Shown: positions 44,025 through 53,440 of the stretch, in pieces
Position numbering within the stretch: position 1 is the stretch's first letter
Layout of the letters: each line of letters begins with the position of its first letter
NCBI RefSeq assembly: GCF_000092025.1
Contig: NC_003063.2
Location: forward strand, 186,001-250,000
Length of the DNA stretch: 64,000 bases
From: Agrobacterium fabrum str. C58
GTDB lineage: Bacteria > Pseudomonadota > Alphaproteobacteria > Rhizobiales > Rhizobiaceae
Direction of reading: 5' to 3'
Notes under the pieces: model-generated
Seen by the model: only the letters and a program-made list of their open reading frames with translations
Told to the model about the DNA's origin: nothing
Databases searched by the model: none
Made by a program: the position numbers and the translations under genes

Positions 44025-44824
44025 GCGGCAACGCGCTTTGCCGGATCGACGATCTCAGCGTCCGTTATGCAGCGGCCGACGCACCGGCACTGCGCAAGGC
44101 TTCACTGACGATACGGCAGGGACAGCGGCTGGCGATCATCGGTGAAAGCGGCTCGGGCAAATCCACACTCGGCAAGGCAATCGCCGGGCTTCTGCCCGCA
44201 AGAGCGCAGGTTTCGGGTGATATTTCCTGGAGCCGTGACAGCGGTCTTTTCACCGGCAGACCGATGCCGGGCCGCGATATCGGCACGATCTTTCAGGATA
44301 CCGGCGCAACGCTGAACCCGGTTCTGACCATCGGCGAACAGGTGGCCGAAGGGGCAGTGCGGCATCTCGGTCTCTCTTGGCGGCAGGGGCGCGATCTTGC
44401 CCGCGATCTTCTGGAAAGGGTGCGGCTGCCACATCCTTCACACCTGCTTTCCGCCTATCCGCACCAGCTGTCCGGCGGGCAGAGGCAACGTGTGGCGATT
44501 GCCGCCGCCATTGCGGCGCGTCCCGCGATCCTGATTGCCGATGAGGCGACGAGCGCTCTCGACACCGTCACGCAAGCAGCCATCGCCGCCCTGCTGGATG
44601 GTCTCGTACGCGAAGAGGAAACAACGCTTGTTTTCATCACCCATGATATCGGCCTTGCCTCCAGCCTTGCCGATGACATCGCGGTTCTGAGCGCCGGAGA
44701 GCTTGTGGAACACGGCCCGGCCCGCCGGGTACTTTCCGCACCCACACATCCTTACACCCGCACGCTGCTTGCCGATTATCTCGATCTTTCGACCCCGCCG
44801 CTCATCAGCGAGGCCGCGCCATGA
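44021..44824 (+). CDS. Peptide-type ABC transporter, ATP-binding protein (DppD-like)
   Basis: A 267-residue ABC ATPase. Walker A is GESGSGKST, the Q-loop FQDTGATLNPVLTI is typical of DppD, the signature is [14 protein letters not shown] and Walker B is ILIADEATSALD. The C-terminal segment HPYTRTLLADY is also a family mark. The start at 44021 follows GAGGAGG and overlaps the permease stop. Shorter than DppD (about 330), because the C-terminal Cys cluster domain is absent. Confidence 0.9.
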   Translation: MSGNALCRIDDLSVRYAAADAPALRKASLTIRQGQRLAIIGESGSGKSTLGKAIAGLLPARAQVSGDISWSRDSGLFTGRPMPGRDIGTIFQDTGATLNPVLTIGEQVAEGAVRHLGLSWRQGRDLARDLLERVRLPHPSHLLSAYPHQLSGGQRQRVAIAAAIAARPAILIADEATSALDTVTQAAIAALLDGLVREEETTLVFITHDIGLASSLADDIAVLSAGELVEHGPARRVLSAPTHPYTRTLLADYLDLSTPPLISEAAP

Positions 44825-45606
44825 ACGAAGCCCTTCTGAGCGTGGATGGCCTGTCCAAGACCTACCGCACCGGCGCAAGAACGGTGACGGCGCTCTCCGA
44901 TATCTCGTTTTCGCTCAAGCGCGGCGAGACGCTGGGGCTGGCCGGCCCCTCCGGCTGCGGAAAATCGACGCTGGCACGCATTCTCATGCGGCTTATTCCT
45001 GCCGACGAGGGCACTGTGCGTTTTGAAAACCGCGACTGGCTTGCGCTTGGCGGCAGCGAATTGCGAGCCGCGCGGCAGCAGATGCAGATGGTGTTTCAGG
45101 ATACGCATGGTGCGTTCAATCCACGCGCCACCGTTGAAGATGCCATAAGCGAGCCGCTGCGCATTCACCGTATCGTTAAAAGACGCGACCGTGCGGCGGA
45201 AATATCCCGCCTTCTCGATCGTGTCGGCCTGCCCGCCGCCTATGCCGGCCGCTCCGTTTTCGAGCTTTCGGGCGGGCAAAGGCAGCGTGTGGCGATTGCC
45301 CGCGCCATCGCACTCAAGCCATCGTTGCTCATTTTGGACGAAGCGGTATCGGCGCTCGATGTTTCGGTTCGCCGGCAGATTCTCGAACTGCTGGTGGAAA
45401 TCCAGCGGGAAATGGCGATTTCCTGTATTTTCGTGTCCCACGATCTCGCGGTCATCCGCGCCGTCTGCCACCGCGTCGCGATCATGGAGACGGGGCGGAT
45501 CGTCGAAATCGGCGAGACGGGGGCGATCATTTCCGCGCCGCAATCCTCGACCGCCAGAAGCCTGATCGACGCCGCACCGCGGCTCATCACCACCATGCAA
45601 GGATAA
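44821..45606 (+). CDS. Peptide-type ABC transporter, ATP-binding protein (DppF-like)
   Basis: A 261-residue ABC ATPase with Walker [11 protein letters not shown]-loop FQDTHGAFNPRATV, signature [14 protein letters not shown], Walker B LLILDEAVSALDV and H-loop FVSHDLAVI. It overlaps the previous ATPase by ATGA. The two ATPases form the heterodimer of the importer. Confidence 0.9.
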   Translation: MNEALLSVDGLSKTYRTGARTVTALSDISFSLKRGETLGLAGPSGCGKSTLARILMRLIPADEGTVRFENRDWLALGGSELRAARQQMQMVFQDTHGAFNPRATVEDAISEPLRIHRIVKRRDRAAEISRLLDRVGLPAAYAGRSVFELSGGQRQRVAIARAIALKPSLLILDEAVSALDVSVRRQILELLVEIQREMAISCIFVSHDLAVIRAVCHRVAIMETGRIVEIGETGAIISAPQSSTARSLIDAAPRLITTMQG

Positions 45607-45609
45607 GAC

Positions 45610-46728
45610 ATGCCTGCCCCGGATTACGCATTGCTCCTCGACCCGCCCGCTTTCCCTGCAGAGCGTTACGCCATGCTGGCCGACCGGCTGGCGGCGCTGA
45701 TGGGCACAAAAAACGACGTGCTGCTGATACAGGCGGAAGCCGTGCTGGCGCTGGAGGCAGCGGCGACAAGCCTTGCGCGGCCGGGGCTGAGGGCGCTCAA
45801 CATCATCACCAGCCCCTATGGTGCATGGTTCGGCGGCTGGCTGGAACGCGGCGGCGCGACGGTGCGCAACCTGACGGCCAGCCCGGCAAAGCCGGTGACG
45901 CTCGCCGAGGTGGAGCGGGCGCTGGATGACGGGCCGGGTTTCGATCTTCTCGCTATCGTACATGCGGAATCGGCAAGCGGCATTCTCAACCCCCTGCCCG
46001 CCATCGCCGCGCTGGCGCAGACCAGAGGCGTCGTCACGCTGGTGGATGCCGTCGCCTCAATTGGCGGCCACGCTTTCGAGGTTGACCAGCTGGGTATTGA
46101 TATCGCCGTCATCGGGCCGCAGAAGGCGCTGGCCGGCCCGGCAGGCGTATCGGCCATTTCGGTCAGCCCGAAGGCATGGGAGTTTCTTTCGCACGACAAG
46201 GCGCCCACCAATTCCATGCTTTCGCTTCTCGACCAGAAGCAGCTCTGGCTGGATGCCGGCCGTGGCGCACTGCCCGGAACGCCAGCACCGCTGGAATTTT
46301 ACGCGCTGGACGCCGCACTCGACAGGATCGAGGCGGAGGGTCTGCCAGCCGCCAATGCGCGCCACGAGCGGGCAGCGGCTGCCACCCGTCATGGCATCAG
46401 GGCGCTCGGCATCGCCAACTGGGTGGAGGAAACGCATGCCTCAGCCCTCGTTTCCACGGCCGTCCTTCCGGATAGCGTCGAAGCCGGAGCGTTTCACGCC
46501 GCTGTATCCAGACAGCATGGCGCGGATATTTCCGTCGGCGTCGGCCCCGGCGCGGAACGGTTGATAAGGCTCAACCACACCGGCCGGCGCGCGCATCCGC
46601 AGGCGGTGAAAGCCAATATCGCCGCCGTCGCGAACGCCCTGAAGACCCTCGGTCATTCAACAAACACCGATTCCGCGCTGGAAGCGGCCGAGAAGGGTTA
46701 TTCCGAAGCCCCAGCGAAGGAGGTCTGA
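45610..46728 (+). CDS. Class V PLP aminotransferase (alanine-glyoxylate/serine-pyruvate type)
   Basis: A 372-residue fold I enzyme. The PLP lysine is in AVIGPQKALAGPAG, the aspartate that contacts the pyridine nitrogen is in VTLVDAVASIGG, and HAESASGILNPL matches the substrate loop of this family. The C-terminal region ISVGVGPGAERLIRLNHTG is the small domain. It begins 3 bases after the dppF-like gene, so it is in the same operon and probably uses the imported compound. The donor and acceptor are unknown. Confidence 0.87.
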   Translation: MPAPDYALLLDPPAFPAERYAMLADRLAALMGTKNDVLLIQAEAVLALEAAATSLARPGLRALNIITSPYGAWFGGWLERGGATVRNLTASPAKPVTLAEVERALDDGPGFDLLAIVHAESASGILNPLPAIAALAQTRGVVTLVDAVASIGGHAFEVDQLGIDIAVIGPQKALAGPAGVSAISVSPKAWEFLSHDKAPTNSMLSLLDQKQLWLDAGRGALPGTPAPLEFYALDAALDRIEAEGLPAANARHERAAAATRHGIRALGIANWVEETHASALVSTAVLPDSVEAGAFHAAVSRQHGADISVGVGPGAERLIRLNHTGRRAHPQAVKANIAAVANALKTLGHSTNTDSALEAAEKGYSEAPAKEV

Positions 46729-46892
46729 CGGCAGGGATAAACATTCATTGCGTGAAATCCGGCCCCGGTGAAACGCCAATCACGACATTGTTGTTAAAAT
46801 TGGTAGACAAATTCCATGGCCAATCTTGACGAAATCATGGCAACGCGCGAAACTTAACATCCCGTTAACTCGCGTGAAGAAGGGAACTGGCC

Positions 46893-47081
46893 ATGGTAGC
46901 AGGGTTCAATATGCTCTCCTTTGACCTCTTTGGCATCGGCCGAAGAATGCCCGTCGTCAATGAGCGGGTGGAGACCGAGTTTCAGGACAAAACACCGCGC
47001 AGACCGGACAACGAACCGCATGACGACGACCGCGATCAGGAATATGAACTGTTCTTCTGGTCGCTTTATCCGGTGATTTAA
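46893..47081 (+). CDS. Small acidic protein, hypothetical
   Basis: A 62-residue frame starting MVAGFNMLSFDLFGIGRRM, with an acidic middle (DNEPHDDDRDQEYELFF) and an aromatic end. AAGGGA with a 7-base spacer precedes ATG 46893. No family is recognised and codon evidence is thin, so it is only a candidate. It stands alone between the aminotransferase operon and a repeat element. Confidence 0.42.
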   Translation: MVAGFNMLSFDLFGIGRRMPVVNERVETEFQDKTPRRPDNEPHDDDRDQEYELFFWSLYPVI

Positions 47082-47508
47082 GTTTGTGACTGCAGGCCGC
47101 GAACGCGTCGCCAAGAGTGCCAAAACCACAGTCGGCGTCCTCGTAAGGAAACACTGCTATCCGGTTTGTATTTTCATTAAGGCCTGACGCCGGTCGGGGA
47201 CGGTAGATACCCCCTTAGCGTCATCCTCGGCCTGTGCCGAGGTTCTAATCACGTCTAATAAAATCAATCGGTTGCAGATCCTCGGGACAAGCCCGAGGAT
47301 GACGACTGAGGGTCTAGCAAGCCTCGGCATTCATTTGATGACGTCGTGCCCGGTTTACGTCCGCAGCGTTGCGAACGCCTCCAAACACCTGCTAAATCAA
47401 TATAATCCAGCATATCTGATCAATTAGACCTGACAGCTGCGGCACAGGCGGGAATAACGATGGAGAGGAGCAAGCCCTCCCCATCATTGAAACGTCAACC
47501 ACGCCGCC
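47082..47508. other. Gene-free stretch with a repeat element
   Basis: About 430 bases without a convincing gene. Its main content is the hyphenated palindrome at 47220-47303. The rest, up to the dehydratase stop at 47509, shows nothing recognisable. Confidence 0.55.
47220..47303. repeat. Hyphenated palindromic intergenic repeat, copy 2
   Basis: The ends GTCATCCTCGG (47220-47230) and CCGAGGATGAC (47293-47303) are a perfect 11-bp inverted repeat. Inside are two hairpins, CCTCGG/CCGAGG on the left and CCTCGGG/CCCGAGG on the right. Same family as 29979-30072. Confidence 0.75.
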
Positions 47509-49320
47509 TCAGTGGTTATCGCGCGGCAGGCCCTTGGTCTGGGCGATGCGCTGATACTTTACGGCCGGTTCCAGAACCGCGCCGGTTTCCATCTGGCTGA
47601 CGATACCGCGCTGGATTTCCTGCCACGGCGTCTGGTGGTCGGGGAACTTATAACCGCCCTGAGCTGCCAGCGCCTCGTAACGCTTGGCGAGCTCTTCACC
47701 TGATATCAGGATATCGGCCTTGCCGCGGCCCACATCGATGCGGACGCGGTCACCCGTCTGCAGAATAGACAGACCGCCGCCGGCCGCCGCTTCCGGCGAG
47801 GCATTGAGGATGGATGGGCTGCCCGACGTGCCGGACTGGCGGCCATCGCCGATGCAGGGCAGCGAACTGACGCCTTGCTTCAGAAGGTAATCCGGCGCGC
47901 GCATGTTCACCACTTCCGCTGCGCCCGGGTAACCGATCGGACCGGCGCCGCGCATGAACAGGACGGTGTTGGCGTCGATGCCAAGCGACGGATCGTCGAT
48001 GCGATGATGGTAATCCTCCGGACCATCGAACACCACGGCGCGGCCTTCGAAGGCTTCCGGATCATCAGGGTTGGAGAGGTAACGACCGCGGAATTCTTCC
48101 GAAATCACGCTTGTCTTCATGATGGCCGAGGAGAACAGATTGCCGCGCAGAACGCGGAAGCCGGCACGCTCCTTGAGCGGCTGCTCATAGGGGCGGATGA
48201 CCTTCTCGTCTTCGATGATCGCGCCACGGCAATTGTCGCCGATGGTCTTGCCGTTGACGGTCATGGCGTCTTCCATGATCAGCCCTTGGGTCATCAGCTG
48301 ATTGACGACAGCGGGAACGCCGCCGGCATGGTAATAGTCCTCGCCGAGATATTCGCCTGCCGGCTGCAGGTTGACGAGCAGCGGCACGTCTTCGCCATAG
48401 GTCTGCCAGTCATCCACCGTCAGCTCGACGCCGACATGGCGGGCAAGGCCGTTTAGATGGATCGGCGCGTTGGTGGAACCGCCGATCGCCGAATTAACGC
48501 GGATGGCGTTGATGAAGGCATCCTTGGTCATGATGTCTGATGGTTTCAGGTCTTCCCTGACCATGTCGACGATGCGCAGGCCGGTGAGGTAAGAGACTTC
48601 CTGACGGTCACGGTAAGGCGCCGGAATGGCGGCGGAGCCGGGAAGCTGCATGCCGAGCGCTTCGGCGAGCGAGTTCATGGTTGTTGCCGTGCCCATGGTG
48701 TTGCAATAGCCGGTGGACGGGGCAGACGAGGCAACGAGCTTGACGAAGCCCTGGTAATCGATCTCGCCCTTCGCCAGCAGTTCGCGGGCCTTCCAGACGA
48801 TGGTGCCGGAACCGGTGCGCTCACCGCGGAACCAGCCGTTCAGCATGGGACCGACGGAAAGGGCGATGGCCGGAATGTTGACGGTGGCCGCCGCCATAAG
48901 ACAGGCAGGCGTGGTCTTGTCGCAGCCGATGGTCAGAACAACGCCGTCGAGCGGATAGCCATAAAGCACTTCCACGAGGCCGAGGTAAGCCAGGTTGCGA
49001 TCAAGGCCCGCTGTCGGACGCTTACCGGTTTCCTGGATCGGATGCACCGGGAATTCGATGGCGATGCCGCCGGCTTCACGAATGCCTTCACGCAGACGGT
49101 TGGCGAGTTCCAGATGATGACGGTTGCAGGGCGAAAGGTCGGAACCGGTCTGCGCAATACCGATAATCGGGCGGTCGGACTGAAGCTCGGCCTGGCTGAG
49201 ACCGAAGTTCATGTAACGCTCGAGATAAAGCGCGGTCATGTCCGCATTGGCTGGGTTGTCGAACCAGGCGCGCGAACGGAGCTTGCCCTGAGTTGCAGGA
49301 AGATTATCAGATGTCGTCAT
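47509..49320 (-). CDS. IlvD/Edd-family sugar-acid dehydratase (arabonate/xylonate type)
   Basis: A 603-residue Fe-S dehydratase. Cluster cysteines are expected in [28 protein letters not shown] and [18 protein letters not shown], all present. The family signature [17 protein letters not shown] appears as [13 protein letters not shown]. The length and the CNRHH motif place it with aldonate dehydratases (L-arabonate, D-xylonate, D-galactonate) rather than dihydroxyacid dehydratase IlvD. The start at 49320 has GGAGA upstream. It is divergent from the ytfQRT-yjfF sugar importer, which suggests the imported sugar is oxidised to an aldonate and dehydrated here. Confidence 0.9.
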   Translation of the reverse strand: MTTSDNLPATQGKLRSRAWFDNPANADMTALYLERYMNFGLSQAELQSDRPIIGIAQTGSDLSPCNRHHLELANRLREGIREAGGIAIEFPVHPIQETGKRPTAGLDRNLAYLGLVEVLYGYPLDGVVLTIGCDKTTPACLMAAATVNIPAIALSVGPMLNGWFRGERTGSGTIVWKARELLAKGEIDYQGFVKLVASSAPSTGYCNTMGTATTMNSLAEALGMQLPGSAAIPAPYRDRQEVSYLTGLRIVDMVREDLKPSDIMTKDAFINAIRVNSAIGGSTNAPIHLNGLARHVGVELTVDDWQTYGEDVPLLVNLQPAGEYLGEDYYHAGGVPAVVNQLMTQGLIMEDAMTVNGKTIGDNCRGAIIEDEKVIRPYEQPLKERAGFRVLRGNLFSSAIMKTSVISEEFRGRYLSNPDDPEAFEGRAVVFDGPEDYHHRIDDPSLGIDANTVLFMRGAGPIGYPGAAEVVNMRAPDYLLKQGVSSLPCIGDGRQSGTSGSPSILNASPEAAAGGGLSILQTGDRVRIDVGRGKADILISGEELAKRYEALAAQGGYKFPDHQTPWQEIQRGIVSQMETGAVLEPAVKYQRIAQTKGLPRDNH

Positions 49321-49600
49321 GATGCGGGTCTCCAGCCGGAAGTGGCCAACGGTAAAATATTACGAAATGCGACAAGCTTATGTTGTGCGCAAGAAAAATG
49401 GAATCAGCTTCTCGGAGATCACGCATAACCGACAGTGCAAGCCCAGACGAGTGGCATTGGGCTGCTCTTCGGCTTTAACCGAATATTTTTCGGTATTTAC
49501 GGCCATCGCGGAACTGCGCAACGGAATCTCCCTCCCTCTTTTGCCGGTTGAATCACGGGTACTGTGACCCAAAATTCCGACAAAAATCATCTTCTTATTT

Positions 49601-49795
49601 GTATTACTATTAGACATTGCCACATCCTGTCAAGCGATATAGCGCTTGACAAAGCGGGGATGCCGGCTGTTCGAACCAGAAAACGTGAATATCTTATACT
49701 ATTGATTTATATAAACTTATTCCAGAATTTCATGATTTTGGCATCATTTTAAAATTGAAATATGCGAAAATGCCCCTTTTCAAGAGTATTACTAT
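49601..49795. promoter_or_regulatory. Divergent control region of dehydratase and ytf operon
   Basis: The 524-base space 49321-49844 contains TGTCAAGCG/CGCTTGACA (49628-49636, 49643-49651), a perfect 9-bp dyad with a 6-base spacer. On the minus strand TTGACA in this dyad is followed 15-17 bases later by TAATAGTA, a possible promoter for the dehydratase. GTATTACTAT occurs twice as a direct repeat (49601-49610, 49786-49795), flanking the region. The FadR-like regulator at the end of the ytf operon is the obvious candidate to bind here. Confidence 0.55.
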
Positions 49796-49844
49796 ATGCT
49801 CATAGTGTGTCCGTCACGCTGACATCATCTCTGGGAGGAATAAG

Positions 49845-50804
49845 ATGAGAAAAGCTCTCGCGACAGTCACTGTCGCCGTTTCGCTGTGCCTTGCATCCAG
49901 TGTTTCCGCAAAATCGCTCACCGTTGGTTTCTCGCAGATCGGTTCGGAATCCGGCTGGCGTGCAGCTGAAACCACGGTCACCAAGCAGCAAGCCGAGAAA
50001 CGCGGCGTTACGCTGAAATTCGCCGACGCGCAGCAAAAGCAGGAAAACCAGATCAAGGCCGTTCGCGGCTTTATCGCGCAGGGCGTCGATGCAATCCTGA
50101 TCGCACCGGTCGTCGCAACCGGCTGGGACGCCGTTCTGAAAGAAGCCAAGGAAGAAAAGATCCCCGTCATCCTGCTTGATCGCCAGATCGAAGCGCCTGA
50201 CGATCTTTATCTGACAGCCGTTACCTCGGACCAGGTCCACGAAGGCAAGGTTGCCGGCGACTGGCTGGTGAAGGATGTCGGTTCGAAGGATTGCAAGGTC
50301 GTCGAACTTCAGGGCACGACCGGCTCTTCGCCTGCCATCAACCGTAAGAAGGGCTTCGAAGAAGCCATTGCTTCGCACAAGAACATCAAGATCGTGCGCT
50401 CGCAGACGGGTGACTTCACCCGTACCAAGGGCAAGGAAGTAATGGAAAGCTTCATCAAGGCTGAAGGCGGCGGCAAGGATATCTGTGCCGTTTACGCCCA
50501 CAATGACGACATGGCCGTCGGCGCAATCCAGGCCATCAAGGAAGCCGGCCTGAAGCCCGGAACCGACATCAAGGTCGTCTCCATCGATGCTGTTCCTGAT
50601 ATCTTCAAGGCCATGGCTGCCGGTGAAGCCAATGCGACGGTGGAACTGACACCCGACATGGCAGGCCCTGCCTTCGACGCGCTTGAAGCCTATCTGAAAG
50701 ACAAGAAGGCACCGGCGAAGTGGATTCAGACCGAATCCAAGCTCTACACGGCATCTGATGACCCGATGAAGGTCTACGAGGCGAAGAAGGGCCTGGGTTA
50801 CTAA
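49845..50804 (+). CDS. ytfQ: Sugar ABC transporter, binding protein (YtfQ-like, galactofuranose/arabinose type)
   Basis: A 319-residue Peripla_BP_4 protein. The signal peptide ends near VSAK, and the mature N-terminus LTVGFSQIGSESGWRAAET is the YtfQ hallmark, with VVATGWDAVLKEAKEEKIPVILLDRQI and VELQGTTGSSPAINRKKGFEEA. ATG at 49845 follows GGGAGGA. E. coli YtfQ binds galactofuranose; rhizobial relatives may take arabinose or other furanoses, so the sugar is open. A hairpin follows the gene. Confidence 0.9.
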   Translation: MRKALATVTVAVSLCLASSVSAKSLTVGFSQIGSESGWRAAETTVTKQQAEKRGVTLKFADAQQKQENQIKAVRGFIAQGVDAILIAPVVATGWDAVLKEAKEEKIPVILLDRQIEAPDDLYLTAVTSDQVHEGKVAGDWLVKDVGSKDCKVVELQGTTGSSPAINRKKGFEEAIASHKNIKIVRSQTGDFTRTKGKEVMESFIKAEGGGKDICAVYAHNDDMAVGAIQAIKEAGLKPGTDIKVVSIDAVPDIFKAMAAGEANATVELTPDMAGPAFDALEAYLKDKKAPAKWIQTESKLYTASDDPMKVYEAKKGLGY

Positions 50805-50817
50805 GCCATTTCTTCGA

Positions 50818-50843
50818 GGAGCGGCACCTCCCCGTGCCGCTCC
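50818..50843 (+). terminator. Intra-operon hairpin between ytfQ and ytfR
   Basis: GGAGCGGCAC/GTGCCGCTCC, perfect 10-bp stem with a 6-base loop, 14 bases after the ytfQ stop. No long T-run follows, so it may protect the ytfQ mRNA end or end only part of the transcripts. Confidence 0.6.
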
Positions 50844-50873
50844 GTCGTCGCATTCTTATCCGGGACCTCATCA

Positions 50874-52397
50874 ATGTCCGAAACTGCACCACTTCTGGAA
50901 GCACGCGCCATCGGTAAATCCTTTCTGGGGATCACGGCGCTGGACGGCGTTGATTTTTCGCTTGCACGCGGTGAAATCCATGCGCTTCTCGGCGAAAACG
51001 GCGCGGGCAAGTCGACGCTCATCAAAATCCTGACCGGCGTTTACCACCGCGACAGCGGCTCGATCTTTCTCGACGGAAGCGAGATATCGCCCGCCAATGT
51101 CGGCGAGGCACAGGCGCTCGGTATCGGCACCGTTTATCAGGAAGTAAACCTTCTCGAAAATCTCACGGTTGCGGAAAACCTATTTCTCGGCCGCCAGCCG
51201 CATCGCTTCGGCATGATCGACCGGGCCTCGATGCAGAAGCAGTCCCAGGCGCTGCTAACACAATACGGGCTTTCCATCGACGTCAACGCCCTGCTGTCCA
51301 GCTATTCCGTCGCCATCCGCCAGATCATCGCCATTGCCCGCGCTGTCGATCTTTCCGGCAAGGTGCTGGTGCTGGACGAGCCGACCGCCAGTCTCGACGC
51401 CCATGAGGTCGAGATGTTGTTCGGCGTGCTGAAAAACCTGCGCGCGCGCGGCATCGGTATCATCATCATCACCCATTTCCTCAATCAGGTCTATGATATC
51501 GCCGACCGCGTGACGGTTCTGCGCAATGGTCGTCTCGTCGGCACGCGCGATATCGGCAGCCTGCCCAGATCCGAACTCATCGCGATGATGCTGGGCCGCG
51601 AATTGCAGCACATCACCCACGAACATCAGGCGGCGGATGATACGGTCGTTGATGGCGAACCGCCTATCCATTTCGAAGGTTACGGCAAACGCGGCAGCAT
51701 CGCCCCTTTCGACCTTGGCATTCGTCCCGGCGAAATCGTCGGCGTCGCCGGTCTTCTCGGCTCCGGCCGCACCGAAACGGCTTTCCTGCTGTTCGGCGTC
51801 GACAAGCCCGATACCGGCAAGGCCACGATAGACGGAAAGACGGTGGCGATTTCCTCACCCGAAGCCGCCATCACCGCCGGCTTCGGCTTCTGTCCGGAAG
51901 AGCGCAAGACGGACGGCATCATCGGCGATTTTTCGGTGACCGACAATATTGCGCTGGCACTTCAGGCCCGTCAGGGCTGGGCACGGCCATTGTCCCGTCG
52001 GCAAAAAGCGGAGCTTGCCGAAAGCTTCATCAAATCGCTCGATATCCGTCCCGCCGATCCCAACCGGCCGATAAAATTCCTGTCCGGCGGCAACCAGCAG
52101 AAAGCCATTCTGGCACGCTGGCTCGCCACCCATCCCCGGCTTCTGATTCTCGATGAACCAACCCGCGGCATCGATATCGGCGCCCATGCAGAAATTCTCA
52201 AAATGATCGAAAAACTCTGTACCGAGGGCATGTCGCTTGTGGTCATCTCGTCCGAACTCGAAGAGCTGACCGCCGTTGCCCATCGCGTCGTCGTGCTCTC
52301 CGACCGCCGCCACGTCAGCGAATTGAAGGGTGGTGACGTCACCGCCGATAACATCATGCGGGCGATCGCCGAGGCGGCGAAAACGGAGGCGGCATGA
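50874..52397 (+). CDS. ytfR: Sugar ABC transporter, ATP-binding protein (YtfR-like, two ABC domains)
   Basis: A 507-residue tandem ATPase. The first domain has Walker A GENGAGKST and Walker B VLVLDEPTASLD; the signature is altered to SVAIRQIIAIARA. The second domain has LLGSGRTE in place of Walker A, LSGGNQQKAILARW and LLILDEPTRGID. ATG at 50874 has only a weak ribosome-binding site, consistent with lower output than ytfQ. It ends by ATGA overlap with ytfT. Confidence 0.9.
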   Translation: MSETAPLLEARAIGKSFLGITALDGVDFSLARGEIHALLGENGAGKSTLIKILTGVYHRDSGSIFLDGSEISPANVGEAQALGIGTVYQEVNLLENLTVAENLFLGRQPHRFGMIDRASMQKQSQALLTQYGLSIDVNALLSSYSVAIRQIIAIARAVDLSGKVLVLDEPTASLDAHEVEMLFGVLKNLRARGIGIIIITHFLNQVYDIADRVTVLRNGRLVGTRDIGSLPRSELIAMMLGRELQHITHEHQAADDTVVDGEPPIHFEGYGKRGSIAPFDLGIRPGEIVGVAGLLGSGRTETAFLLFGVDKPDTGKATIDGKTVAISSPEAAITAGFGFCPEERKTDGIIGDFSVTDNIALALQARQGWARPLSRRQKAELAESFIKSLDIRPADPNRPIKFLSGGNQQKAILARWLATHPRLLILDEPTRGIDIGAHAEILKMIEKLCTEGMSLVVISSELEELTAVAHRVVVLSDRRHVSELKGGDVTADNIMRAIAEAAKTEAA

Positions 52398-53440
52398 TGG
52401 TGGCCGTGACACGACGCCTCAAGAGGCTTGCACCCCAGCTCGCCGCCCTCTTCATCATTCTGGCAGCGATTACAATCATTTCGCCTGGCTTTCTTGATGT
52501 CTCGCTTCAGAACGGGCGGCTCTATGGCAGTCTGATCGATATTCTCGTGCGCGCTGCCCCCGTGGCGCTTTTGACCATCGGCATGACGCTGGTGATCGCC
52601 ACCAAGGGCATCGATCTGTCGATCGGCGCGGTCATCGCCATTTGCGGCGCGGTGGCCGCCACGCTCATCAGCAACGGCCATTCCATCCCCGCGGTCCTTG
52701 CCGTCTCGCTTGCGGTTGGCATTGCCTGCGGCTTGTGGAACGGCGTGCTTGTCGCCCTTCTCGATATCCAGCCGATCATCGCCACGCTGATCCTGATGGT
52801 GGCGGGACGCGGCATTGCCCAGCTCATCACGGAAGGTGTCATCCTTACCTTCAACGATGACGGCTTTGCCGCGATCGGCTCCGGCTCTTTTGCCGGCGTT
52901 CCCCTGCCCGTCATCATCTGGGTGGCGGCGGCTCTCGTCATCGGCGTTCTGGTGCGCAAGAGCGCGCTCGGCTTCCTGATCGAGGCGACCGGCATCAATC
53001 GCCGCGCGGCGGCGCTTGCCGGGGTGCGGGCGCGCTTCCTGCTGTTTTTCGTCTATGCCGTCTCCGGTCTCTGCGCGGCCATCGCCGGCATGATCGTGAC
53101 TGCGGATATTCGCGGCGCGGATGCCAATAATGCCGGGCTGTGGCTGGAACTTGACGCCATCCTGGCGGTGGTGATCGGCGGCACATCGCTGAATGGCGGC
53201 CGCTTCTCCATCACCGCATCGCTGATCGGGGCGCTCATCATCCAGACCATCAATACCGGCATTCTGGTTTCCGGTTTCCCGCCGGAATTCAACCTCATCA
53301 TCAAGGCCGGCATCATCATGGTCGTCCTGACGCTGCAGTCGCCGGCGATCATGGCGGTTCTCGGCTTCGTCAGAACACCCAAGCCGCACGCAAAACCGGC
53401 TGCTGCCAACGGCATGACCAAGGAAGGAACCGCGCGATGA
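52394..53440 (+). CDS. ytfT: Sugar ABC transporter, permease (YtfT-like)
   Basis: A 348-residue BPD_transp_2 permease with MTLVIATKGIDLSIGAVIAICGA near residue 65 and LDAILAVVIGGTSLNGGRFSI near residue 255. It overlaps ytfR and yjfF by ATGA on both sides. Two distinct permeases per importer, as here, are the rule for the YtfQRT-YjfF system. Confidence 0.9.
   Translation: MMVAVTRRLKRLAPQLAALFIILAAITIISPGFLDVSLQNGRLYGSLIDILVRAAPVALLTIGMTLVIATKGIDLSIGAVIAICGAVAATLISNGHSIPAVLAVSLAVGIACGLWNGVLVALLDIQPIIATLILMVAGRGIAQLITEGVILTFNDDGFAAIGSGSFAGVPLPVIIWVAAALVIGVLVRKSALGFLIEATGINRRAAALAGVRARFLLFFVYAVSGLCAAIAGMIVTADIRGADANNAGLWLELDAILAVVIGGTSLNGGRFSITASLIGALIIQTINTGILVSGFPPEFNLIIKAGIIMVVLTLQSPAIMAVLGFVRTPKPHAKPAAANGMTKEGTAR

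Noticed and set aside
49564..49752. 62-codon frame in the ytf divergent region
   Set aside because: It covers the palindrome and promoter-like elements and lacks a ribosome-binding site.
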